This document shows, one piece after another, positions 1 to 6,248 of a stretch of DNA of 12,708 bases (the stretch's first letter is position 1; the number at the start of each line of letters is the position of its first letter). The notes under the pieces were generated by a model, which worked only from the letters and a program-made list of their open reading frames with translations, ran no database searches and was not told the origin of the DNA. Location of the stretch: NCBI GenBank assembly GCA_011051745.1, contig DRKO01000017.1, positions 1 to 12,708 on the forward strand, in the 5' to 3' direction. A program made the translations under genes and the position numbers. The stretch is from Chloroflexota bacterium (GTDB taxonomy: Bacteria; Chloroflexota; Anaerolineae; Aggregatilineales; UBA3940).

Positions 1-602
1 GCATGTGAGGCGATGCCATAGGTGCGCACCGTGAAGTTGCCCGTTCCCTTGCGCCAGGTCTTCAGCGCGCCATCGGGGAGGGCAGGCTCCATGATCAGGG
101 CCAGCGCCGCCTCAGCGGCCCGCTCCTCGATCAGGGCGCGCGAGTGCGTGCTGCCCGTCTCCTCGTCGGTTGTCATCAGGATTGTGACCGGGCGTTCGGG
201 GAAACGCCCCATCTCCTGCAGGCCCCGTAGCACGGTCAGCACGGCAACGATGCTGCCCTTCATGTCATAAGCGCCGGGGCCGTAAAGCCGTCCGTCCTCA
301 AACCGGAGGGGATTCTCCTCCAGCGCCCCGATGGGATGGACGGTGTCCATGTGGCACAGGAACAGGAGCGGCTTCCCTTCCCTGTCGGCATGCCAGCGTG
401 CCTCCACAATGTCCCCGACCGCCTCGCGCGGGTGCGTGATGACCTCCGCGCCCAGAGCCCGGAGTTCCTGTGCCACGCGCGCGCCCATGCGGTCCACGGC
501 GGCCTTGTCGCAGGTGGGTGATTCGATTTTGACCAGTTCGCTCAGGAGCGCGATCATCTCGTCCAGCCGAGCGGTGAAATAGGAGCGCAGGTCAGAGGTC
601 AT
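1..602 (-). CDS. M20 family metallopeptidase, glutamate carboxypeptidase-like (3' end cut by window edge)
   Basis: Two-zinc amidohydrolase of the M20 family, closest in its motifs to carboxypeptidase G2 and to ArgE/DapE-type enzymes. It would cleave an amide or peptide bond next to a free carboxylate, in the cytoplasm since no signal peptide is seen. About 200 residues are present, roughly the first half of a usual 370-400. Visible motifs: HMDTV (H84, D86), GPGAYDMKGS with the bridging Asp at D113, TDEETGS with the catalytic and ligand pair E147-E148, and MEP with E172. The segment ends in GIASHA, matching the start of the dimerisation domain (G-x-A-SHAG in relatives). The ATG at 600-602 is preceded by GGGAG at 613-617, ten bases upstream and inside the end of the preceding lipoprotein gene. 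With a six-base gap the two are probably co-transcribed. The substrate cannot be told; the missing C-terminal half holds the last zinc ligand. Confidence 0.9.
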   Translation of the reverse strand, partial: MTSDLRSYFTARLDEMIALLSELVKIESPTCDKAAVDRMGARVAQELRALGAEVITHPREAVGDIVEARWHADREGKPLLFLCHMDTVHPIGALEENPLRFEDGRLYGPGAYDMKGSIVAVLTVLRGLQEMGRFPERPVTILMTTDEETGSTHSRALIEERAAEAALALIMEPALPDGALKTWRKGTGNFTVRTYGIASH

Positions 603-608
603 TGGTGA

Positions 609-2078
609 TCAACTCCCGAAGGGACACATGTCCACCGCCGTGTACGAGCGGTTGGTGTATCCGAAACTGTTAAGCACCTCGAATGAGGCTGGATTGGCGC
701 GGGCGTAGCCGACCACAACCTGACAGGCCCGCCCCACGTCCCGGTTGACGGCGAAATCACTCCAGAAGAAATCGGCCATGCGGGCGAACTCGACGCCGGG
801 GGCCTGATTCAGGAGCGGACCGCCGGGCGGCGGCTGGCCTTCCGGCGAGGGGGCGGCAAAGGCGTTGACCAGCTCATCGTGGGCGGTCTGGGCGGCGGAG
901 ATGTCGTCCTGCAACACGTAGGCCAGCATCAGGCGGTAACGGGCGAAGGCCCGCAGATAATCGGCCTCGTTCGGGTACTGCCAGCTCAGCAGACGGCCAT
1001 CGTCAATCGCCTGCCGGTAACGCTCCACCGCCGTTGCGTAATCGCCCGTCAGCAGCGCGTCGTCGCCGTCGTGGATGACGTGGATACGGTATTCCGCCGG
1101 AGAGGCGATCTCCTCGCTGAGCGTGTACAGCGTCCCGTCCCAGGCGTAAATCCGGGTGTAGGTGCGCTGTGGCCCGGCTGCCGGTGAGGTGTCGGTCCCC
1201 GTCGTGATCACGATCTCGCCCAGCCCGTCCCCCTCCACGTCCGAGATCAGCACCTCCGGGGCCGGTTCGACGATCTCCTCGCTCAGCAGGGTGTCGAAGT
1301 TGCCCAGCGTCAGGCTCCACTCGACGGCCTGCACCTCGCCCTGGCAGACGGTCGGCCCGCAGGTGTAGAGCACGTACACCAGATCGTTCAGATAATCGCC
1401 GTTGATGTCGTCGGCGGAGACGATCAGCGGGGCGCTGCGGTCGGGGTCGTAACCGGCCTGATAGAGCAGGCGATACGCCCCGTCCTCGCAGCCGAACAGG
1501 TACAGGTCGCCCGGCTGGGGGGCGGTCTCGCTGTATTCCGGGTCGAGCAGGACGATCAGCACCTCCGGCACGCCGTCCCCCGTGAAATCGCGGTCGGCCC
1601 GCACCAGCCCCCCGGCCTCGCTCACCGTCCCCCAGCTTCGCAGCGTGGCTTCCAGCACGGTCGGCGGCCCGCCCTCCGAGAGGTAGCGGGCGATCACCTC
1701 GGCGTAGCGGTTGAAGGTGGTCGGCTGGGTGGGGAGGGACGGGTTGCCCGGCGAGGGGCACACGGCGGGGGTGGTGAAGACGCCGGGGATGGTCGGCGTG
1801 GGAACCAGCGCGGTGGCGGTTTGCGCGGCGGCCAGTTGCGCGGCGGCGGTGGCCGTCGCGACCGGCCCGATGGGGGTGGTGGCCTGATCGGGAGGGCCTT
1901 CCAGCGTGAGGGTGGGGGTCAGCAGCGAGACGGAGATACGTCCGCCGGGTGTGGCGGTCGAGAAGCTGGCGGCAAGGGTGGGGTCCCCGCCCGCCGGTTC
2001 CCCCGCGCAGGCCAGCGCGACCCCGGCCAGCGTCAGGATCGCAAGCAGCGGATAGCGCAGTTGGTGGAGTGGTTTCAT
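609..2078 (-). CDS. Secreted lipoprotein with FG-GAP-like motifs and TPR-like C-terminal half
   Basis: Predicted exported lipoprotein of 489 residues with no assigned function. Residues 1-24 form a signal peptide ending in a loose lipobox (ALAC, C24), so it is probably anchored to the outer face of the membrane. Residues 25-120 are a low-complexity Thr/Pro/Ala linker. Residues 160-295 hold three Asp-rich FG-GAP/VCBS-like motifs: DFTGDGVPEVLIV (164-176), DINGDYLNDLVYV (224-236) and DVEGDGLGEIVIT (280-292). These are typical calcium-binding loops in beta-propeller-like proteins, though three are too few for a full propeller. Residues 340-410 look like TPR helices (GDYATAVERYRQAI). The last 60 residues contain two Cys (C452, C485) and aromatic residues. 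No Shine-Dalgarno site precedes the ATG, but a TATACT box lies nine bases upstream. Its six-base gap to the M20 peptidase suggests an operon. A peptide-handling or sensing role beside the peptidase is only a guess. Confidence 0.85.
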   Translation of the reverse strand: MKPLHQLRYPLLAILTLAGVALACAGEPAGGDPTLAASFSTATPGGRISVSLLTPTLTLEGPPDQATTPIGPVATATAAAQLAAAQTATALVPTPTIPGVFTTPAVCPSPGNPSLPTQPTTFNRYAEVIARYLSEGGPPTVLEATLRSWGTVSEAGGLVRADRDFTGDGVPEVLIVLLDPEYSETAPQPGDLYLFGCEDGAYRLLYQAGYDPDRSAPLIVSADDINGDYLNDLVYVLYTCGPTVCQGEVQAVEWSLTLGNFDTLLSEEIVEPAPEVLISDVEGDGLGEIVITTGTDTSPAAGPQRTYTRIYAWDGTLYTLSEEIASPAEYRIHVIHDGDDALLTGDYATAVERYRQAIDDGRLLSWQYPNEADYLRAFARYRLMLAYVLQDDISAAQTAHDELVNAFAAPSPEGQPPPGGPLLNQAPGVEFARMADFFWSDFAVNRDVGRACQVVVGYARANPASFEVLNSFGYTNRSYTAVDMCPFGS

Positions 2079-2087
2079 GGCGGGGTC

Positions 2088-2093
2088 AGTATA
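2088..2093 (-). promoter_or_regulatory. -10 box of lipoprotein gene, likely leaderless
   Basis: On the minus strand TATACT (five of six to TATAAT) ends nine bases before the ATG at 2078, which puts the expected transcription start about two to three bases from the start codon. The bases between (gaccccgcc) contain no Shine-Dalgarno sequence. The best -35 at 17 bases spacing is poor (TGTGCA). This is an inference from spacing. Confidence 0.45.
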
Positions 2094-2213
2094 GCGAATT
2101 CAGGGCGGATTGCACAGTGGCCCCGGCGGGAGGCTCAGAGCTTCGCCGCTCCGGGAGATATTCCCCTCACGGCTGCCCGCATCCCCGCCCTTCGTCCCCC
2201 CGCTCACTGCCCG

Positions 2214-2242
2214 TTGACAACCTCCCGTCTATCCGCTAGTAT
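2214..2242 (+). promoter_or_regulatory. Sigma70-type promoter of SRP RNA gene
   Basis: A perfect -35 TTGACA (2214-2219) is followed by a 17-base spacer and a -10 TAGTAT (2237-2242, five of six). The expected start is the G at about 2249-2251, which is exactly where the SRP RNA closing stem begins. It is the best promoter in the window, as expected for an abundant stable RNA. Confidence 0.85.
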
Positions 2243-2249
2243 TACGCCC

Positions 2250-2354
2250 GGAGGGCTGGGTCCTGCGCGGCGGATGCCGCCGAACCTGGTCAGGTCCGAG
2301 AGGAAGCAGCCATAAGGCGTGTCATCCGGGTGCCGCAGGGTTACCTGGCCCTCT
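2250..2354 (+). ncRNA. ffs: Signal recognition particle RNA (4.5S type)
   Basis: RNA scaffold of the signal recognition particle, which binds Ffh and targets nascent membrane proteins to FtsY and the translocon. The hallmark apical domain is present at 2286-2313: CAGGTCC, a GAGA tetraloop of the GNRA class, then GGAAGCAGCC, with the asymmetric and symmetric internal loops that Ffh recognises. The ends pair as AGGGCTGGGT (2252-2261) with ACCTGGCCCT (2343-2352), ten pairs including two G-T wobbles. Inner pairing CCTGCG/CGCAGG is also visible. At about 105 bases it is the short hairpin form without an Alu domain. A U-rich tail (CTCTTTCTTAATTTCT, 2351-2366) after the closing stem probably ends transcription. 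Exact ends are inferred from the promoter and the stem. Confidence 0.95.
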
Positions 2355-2424
2355 TTCTTAATTTCTCCACCCCGGCTACCGTTGTCGCGCACGTCCGAAC
2401 GGTCTCATTGAGGGAGCCATCTCA

Positions 2425-3960
2425 GTGTCCGATCGCCGCCTGCCTATGCCGGGCGAGAAACCCGTCACAGTCTACCGACCCCGCCAGCCGAAGGCCCGCA
2501 ACCCCTGGTTCCGGGTACATCCTTCCCGCCTCTGGCGATGGCTTCCCTTTGCGCTCCTTGTGCTGGGGCTGGTCGCCGGTCTGGAGCTCTGGCGGGCGAC
2601 CGGCACGCCGGTAACGGTTGTGCTCAACGGGCAGCCGGTCAGGCTCAGAACGCACCGCCGCACGGTCGCCGGAGCGGTGCGGGCCGCCGGCGTGCGGGCC
2701 GCCGAGGCCGTGTATGTGGAGCCGCCCCCCGAAACGCCTCTGGAGCCGGATATGGTCATCACGCTGGCCGCCCTGCACCCCGTCATCGTTCATCTGGACG
2801 GCCAGACTTACCTCAGCGTGGCCCGCAGCGCCGACCCCCGCGAGATCGTGGCCGCTCTGGGGATCGCGGATACCCCCCGCGATGTGGTACGCATTGAGCG
2901 CTCGGCCCGCCCGACCGGCGCGGAGATCGCGGCCAGCCCCGCGCTGGCGGAGGTTCCGGCCCTCCCGCGTGAGATTTCTGTCGTGCGCCCTCAGGTCGTG
3001 ATCGTAAACGAGGTTCACACCGCCACCGGTGAGGAGACGCGCGTCAGCCTTGAGACGACCGCCCGGACGCTCGGCGAGGCGCTCGCCGGAGCGGGATACG
3101 TGCTCTACGAGGCGGATCGTGTCTCGCTCCCTCTCGGCACTCCGGTGACGAACGGGATCGAGGTCACCATCGAGCGGGCCACGCCCGTCACCGTGCAGGC
3201 CGATGGCCGCACCTTCGAGACCCGCACTCACCGGCTGATTGTCTCCGCCCTCCTTGAGGAACTCGGTCTGGCGCTGAACGGCGATGATTACGTGCTGCCC
3301 GCCCCCGATACGCCCCTTGTGCCGGGGGAACGTGTCCGGCTGGTGCGTGTGCGCGAGGAGATGCTGACCGAGGAGGAGCCGATCCCCTATCAGACGCTGT
3401 ACGTCCCCGACCCCGATCTGGAGCTTGATCAGCAGCGCGTCGTGCAGGCCGGACAGCCCGGCCTGCTGGCCCGTCGTGTGCGGGTGCGTTATGAAGACGG
3501 CGTCGCGGTCAGCCGGGTGGTGGCCGGGGAGTGGGAGGAACGCCCGCCCCGCCCGGAAGTTGTCCACTACGGCACGCGGATCGTGATCCGCACCCTCCAG
3601 ACGCCTTACGGGGAGCTTGCCTACTGGCGCAGGCTGACCGTTCTGGCGACCTCCTACAGTCCCCGGACGGCGGGCGACAAGCAGCCCGGCGATCCGTTCT
3701 ACGGCCTCTCGGCGACGGGCGCGGAGGTGGTGCGGGGCATCGTCGCCGTTGACCCGCGCGTGATCAGCCTGGGGACGCGGCTCTATGTGCCCGGCTACGG
3801 CGTGGGCACGGCCCTTGATGTCGGCGGCGCGGTCAAGGGGCTGCGGGTTGATCTCGGCTATGACGATGCAAACCTTGTGCTGTGGAACAACTGGGTGGAT
3901 ATCTACCTGCTGCTGCCCGTCCCGCCTCCCGATCAGATCGCGTGGGTGCTACCTGAATGA
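2425..3960 (+). CDS. Membrane-anchored DUF348/G5/3D-domain cell-wall protein (YabE-like)
   Basis: A 511-residue envelope protein, probably a peptidoglycan-active enzyme. A basic N-terminus is followed by one membrane segment at about 38-57, leaving the rest outside. Residues 62-310 carry DUF348-type units: a clear one at 62-115, a divergent one at 119-160, and clear ones at 190-250 and 253-308. A G5 domain spans about 311-390, ending in VVHYGT. The C-terminal 3D domain (about 403-497) shows all three name-giving Asp residues: AVDP (D443), ALDVGGAVKG (D465) and VDLGY (D476). Related domains occur in YabE and resuscitation-type muralytic proteins, where the 3D fold resembles the MltA lytic transglycosylase, so glycan-strand cleavage is the likely role. 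The GTG start is chosen because AGGGAG at 2411-2416 sits eight bases upstream; an ATG at 2446 lacks such a site. It begins about 70 bases after the SRP RNA and has no clear promoter of its own. Confidence 0.88.
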   Translation: MSDRRLPMPGEKPVTVYRPRQPKARNPWFRVHPSRLWRWLPFALLVLGLVAGLELWRATGTPVTVVLNGQPVRLRTHRRTVAGAVRAAGVRAAEAVYVEPPPETPLEPDMVITLAALHPVIVHLDGQTYLSVARSADPREIVAALGIADTPRDVVRIERSARPTGAEIAASPALAEVPALPREISVVRPQVVIVNEVHTATGEETRVSLETTARTLGEALAGAGYVLYEADRVSLPLGTPVTNGIEVTIERATPVTVQADGRTFETRTHRLIVSALLEELGLALNGDDYVLPAPDTPLVPGERVRLVRVREEMLTEEEPIPYQTLYVPDPDLELDQQRVVQAGQPGLLARRVRVRYEDGVAVSRVVAGEWEERPPRPEVVHYGTRIVIRTLQTPYGELAYWRRLTVLATSYSPRTAGDKQPGDPFYGLSATGAEVVRGIVAVDPRVISLGTRLYVPGYGVGTALDVGGAVKGLRVDLGYDDANLVLWNNWVDIYLLLPVPPPDQIAWVLPE

Positions 3961-4034
3961 CAGTGCCGCGATCCCGTTTCTGCCGGTGAGGAGATTCCTG
4001 TTTCCCCTTTGCCACCTGAGCTGGAGGATTTCCG

Positions 4035-4778
4035 ATGCCAGACAACGCCTTCGATGTCCTGATCCTGATCGCACGCCCGGCGGCGGGCAAGAGCGAGATC
4101 ATCCACTTTCTGAAACAGACCCCGCCCGATGAGCGGGTGCGCCGTTTTCACATCGGGCCGTTTGTGGAGATTGACGACTTCCCGATGCTGTGGGCTTGGT
4201 TTGAGGAGGATGACATCCTGGAGCGGCTCGGATACCCGCGCCTGCACTCCACGCCCGATTATTACTTCAGGGACCCGATCCTGTGGCATGTCCTGATCGA
4301 GCGCATCAGCCTGGAGTACGAGAAGCTCCTCCGCAGGCAGCCGGATTTCCACGACGAACACACGGCGCTCATCGAGTTCTCACGCGGGATGGGGGAAGCG
4401 GGGGGCTACCGCGAGGCCTTCGGGCATCTGTCCGATGAACTCCTCCGGCGGGCCGGTGTGATGTACGTTGACGTGTCCTACGAGGAATCGTTGCGCAAGA
4501 ACCGGGCGCGTTACGATCCCGATCAGCCCGATAGCATCCTGCACCACGCCCTGACGGACGAGAAGATGGAGCGTCTCTACCGGGAGGATGACTTCGCGCA
4601 GTTCAGCGCCGCCGATCCGCACTGGCTGGCGGTGAAAGGTCGTCGCGTGCCCTATGTGATCTTCGAGAACCACGACGATGTGACAACTGCCGTGCGGAGC
4701 GGGGGCGATCTCGCCCCGCTGGCCCGGCGGCTGGAAGAGCGGCTGGGGGCGCTGTGGGAGCTTTACCGGACCCGCTGA
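4035..4778 (+). CDS. P-loop NTPase, kinase-like, uncharacterised
   Basis: A 247-residue cytoplasmic protein with a nucleotide-kinase-like P-loop at its N-terminus. A beta strand (FDVLILIA) runs into ARPAAGKS at 13-20. This has the GK[ST] of Walker A, but the usual first Gly is Ala. Hydrophobic strands at 110-115 (TALIEFSRG) and 141-148 (GVMYVDVSY) could supply a Walker B or equivalent acid, and SLRKNRARYDP (152-162) resembles the Arg-rich lid of small-molecule kinases and zeta-like kinases. I do not recognise a named family or a substrate. The ATG is preceded by GGAGG at 4023-4027, seven bases upstream. It follows the 3D-domain gene by 74 bases with no terminator between, so co-transcription is likely. 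A hairpin just after the stop ends the unit. Confidence 0.75.
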   Translation: MPDNAFDVLILIARPAAGKSEIIHFLKQTPPDERVRRFHIGPFVEIDDFPMLWAWFEEDDILERLGYPRLHSTPDYYFRDPILWHVLIERISLEYEKLLRRQPDFHDEHTALIEFSRGMGEAGGYREAFGHLSDELLRRAGVMYVDVSYEESLRKNRARYDPDQPDSILHHALTDEKMERLYREDDFAQFSAADPHWLAVKGRRVPYVIFENHDDVTTAVRSGGDLAPLARRLEERLGALWELYRTR

Positions 4779-4784
4779 GGACGG

Positions 4785-4819
4785 AAAAGGGCGCTCCGCG
4801 TCTGCGTGGAGCGCCCTTC
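4785..4819. terminator. Bidirectional intrinsic terminator between convergent genes
   Basis: Arms AGGGCGCTCCGCG (4788-4800) and CGTGGAGCGCCCT (4805-4817) pair over 13 bases with one G-T wobble around a TCTG loop. On the minus strand the stem is followed by TTTTCC, a U-tract suited to ending the STAS-like gene. On the plus strand it is followed by the weaker TCCTC. It lies between two convergent stop codons and probably serves both. Confidence 0.85.
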
Positions 4820-4832
4820 CTCGATCCGATGT

Positions 4833-5204
4833 CTACCAGACCCGCCAGCGTGCCAGATAGGCCCGCGCCTCGTCCAGCGACCGGACGACGGCGGCGCTGT
4901 TCATTGCCTTCTCGAAGACGGTGGCGATGGATTTCTCGAAGCCGTCCAGGCCGACGATCACGTACAGCCCCACGTTGTAGGGCATCTGGTTCAGGCCGCC
5001 GACGAGGTTGCGGATCACGTCCGAATCGGGGACGGTGGAGCTATTCCGCAGGTCGGCGATCACGTCTACAGTGTGGATCACCTGATTGACCATCTCGGTC
5101 GCTCTGGCGATCATGGCGTGGTAGTCGTTCCACGTCCAGGGATCGGAAAACTCAATGAGCAACGTTTTCCGATCTCCGTTGTCCCACCTGGCTATAACGC
5201 CCAT
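4833..5204 (-). CDS. Small STAS/SpoIIAA-like protein
   Basis: A 123-residue soluble protein with alternating strands and helices that resembles the STAS/SpoIIAA-like fold: strand TLLIEFS (14-20), helix (22-43), strand VDVIADLRN (46-54), helix (60-73), strand GLYVIVG (79-85), helix (89-101), then VVRSLDEARAYLARW (106-120). The DLRN turn after the second strand and the final SLDEA helix recur in the protein at 9867-10268. Such proteins often act as protein-interaction switches, but no partner kinase or anti-sigma factor is encoded here, and no phosphorylatable Ser is evident in the classical context (the turn reads NSST, 54-57). The ATG at 5202-5204 has AGGAG eight to nine bases upstream. Transcription ends at the shared hairpin at 4785-4819. 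Family assignment rests on pattern, not on strong sequence identity. Confidence 0.65.
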   Translation of the reverse strand: MGVIARWDNGDRKTLLIEFSDPWTWNDYHAMIARATEMVNQVIHTVDVIADLRNSSTVPDSDVIRNLVGGLNQMPYNVGLYVIVGLDGFEKSIATVFEKAMNSAAVVRSLDEARAYLARWRVW

Positions 5205-5308
5205 GAACCCCGCTCCTGATAATTATGACTGCGGCTGAGGAGAAGATGACACAGCACGGGAGACCGAAAGGGACGCGAAGAGCTACCCGCGAACCGGCTC
5301 CCACAGCT

Positions 5309-5325
5309 TTCTGTATGATTCTGTA
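5309..5325. repeat. Direct repeat TTCTGTA, one helical turn apart
   Basis: TTCTGTA occurs at 5309-5315 and again at 5319-5325, ten bases start to start, inside an AT-rich island (about 5306-5337) in otherwise GC-rich DNA. It lies about 105-120 bases upstream of the STAS-like gene start. This could be a transcription-factor site, or chance in a short AT-rich stretch. Confidence 0.3.
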
Positions 5326-5360
5326 AATTTAAGTCTAAGGAAGAGAGTCAGGGGTGGGAA

Positions 5361-5376
5361 TGGGGAATGTTCCCCA
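5361..5376. repeat. Inverted repeat TGGGGAA-TG-TTCCCCA
   Basis: Perfect seven-base arms around a two-base centre, 14 bases beyond the stop codon of the SanA-like gene. The stem could slow transcription or protect the 3' end of that mRNA. However, no U-tract follows on either strand, and a two-base loop would need the inner pairs to open. It could also be a dimer-binding operator. The role is unknown. Confidence 0.35.
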
Positions 5377-5389
5377 TCTGGGGGGTCGG

Positions 5390-6076
5390 TCAGTCTACCA
5401 TTTCATCGGGGAAGATGGGCAGCGGCTCGCCGAGGATCGTGGCAGGGCGGCGGCGCAGCACGTCAAGGACGGCGACGACCGTGGCCGGAATCTCCCGCGC
5501 ACGGCTCCAGTTCAGCGAGCGGGAGGAATATCCCCACGGTCGCTGATAATCGGCAGGGACGCCCACCGCGTCAATGCCCAGCGCGTTGCAGGTCATCAGG
5601 GCGCGATCCAGATGGAAGTTCTGGGTGACGAGGATCGCCTCCCGGACGTTGAAGATATAGCGGGCGCGGTAGCAGCTATCATAGGTGCGCCGTCCAGCGT
5701 AATCCAGCACGATCGCTTCTTCGGGGACGCCCAGCGCCATCGCGTAGAGACGCATCGCGCCCGGCTCGTTGTAGTCGGCGGTGCTGTTGTCACCCGTCAT
5801 GAGCAACACGTCCACCTTGCCCGCATGGTAGAGGTCCGCGCCGGTGGCGACCCGATCCGCGAGCATCGCGCTGAGACGGTTGTCAGGGTACACGCGCGCC
5901 CCGAAGATGATCGCCACCCGCCGCTCCGGGACCGTCTGGACGGTGTAGGTGCGGCTCCGAAAGCGCAACGCGGTATACAGCCGCACCGCCAGTGGCGTCA
6001 TCGCGATCAGCGCCAGCAGCGCGAACCCGATCTGGACTATCATCCACCCAACCCGCTTCGCACGCTGAAAACTCAT
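5390..6076 (-). CDS. SanA/YdcF-like membrane protein (DUF218)
   Basis: A 228-residue member of the SanA/ElyC/YdcF (DUF218) family. In enterobacteria SanA influences envelope permeability and vancomycin resistance at high temperature; its biochemical activity is not settled. One membrane segment lies at about 12-32, and the domain follows it. Family motifs are clear: IIFGARVYPDNRLSAML (56-72), LLMTGDN (91-97), YNEPGAM (102-108), LDYAGRRTYDSCYRA (124-138) and ILVTQNFHLDRAL (148-160). The length matches SanA (about 240). I chose the ATG at 6074-6076. A longer reading up to 6250 would add 58 residues that look non-native and would overlap the divergent adenosyltransferase start. No Shine-Dalgarno site precedes this ATG, but TATAAC lies nine bases upstream. 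It is divergent from the 6249 gene. Confidence 0.88.
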   Translation of the reverse strand: MSFQRAKRVGWMIVQIGFALLALIAMTPLAVRLYTALRFRSRTYTVQTVPERRVAIIFGARVYPDNRLSAMLADRVATGADLYHAGKVDVLLMTGDNSTADYNEPGAMRLYAMALGVPEEAIVLDYAGRRTYDSCYRARYIFNVREAILVTQNFHLDRALMTCNALGIDAVGVPADYQRPWGYSSRSLNWSRAREIPATVVAVLDVLRRRPATILGEPLPIFPDEMVD

Positions 6077-6085
6077 AGACGACCC

Positions 6086-6091
6086 GTTATA
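6086..6091 (-). promoter_or_regulatory. -10 box of SanA-like gene, likely leaderless
   Basis: On the minus strand TATAAC (five of six to consensus) ends nine bases before the ATG at 6076, with gggtcgtct between and no Shine-Dalgarno site. The geometry is identical to the lipoprotein gene at 2078. No good -35 at 16-18 bases spacing is seen; TTGAAA lies 23 bases away, which is too far. Confidence 0.45.
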
Positions 6092-6248
6092 CTTGTACCG
6101 ATACGCTCGTGCTGTTTCAAACGATAAGGCACGGCACAAGTGTAGCAGGCCGGAAAGGCCTCTGCCATGACGGTTGCCTGACGCGAGGCTGCCGCTCTGC
6201 CTGTGCCTGTGTGTCCGAAGAAGCGCTACGCAAAGGGGACGCGAATCC

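Noticed and set aside
1821..2315. Plus-strand open frame over the lipoprotein 5' end and the SRP RNA region
   Set aside because: It overlaps a clear signal peptide on the other strand and runs into a structural RNA; composition is Gly/Arg-rich shadow sequence.
2422..3567. Minus-strand open frame (381 residues) opposite the 3D-domain gene
   Set aside because: It is rich in Arg, Gly and His with no domain pattern, as expected for an antisense shadow; the plus strand shows clear DUF348/G5 motifs.
5361..5376. LexA-type operator
   Set aside because: The arms do not resemble SOS boxes known to me, and it lies after a gene end rather than at a promoter.
6077..6248. Cobalamin riboswitch before the adenosyltransferase gene
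   Set aside because: I looked for the B12 box and the conserved core around it. Neither is present; only a short hairpin at 6147-6161 is seen, in a region too short for a full riboswitch plus promoter.
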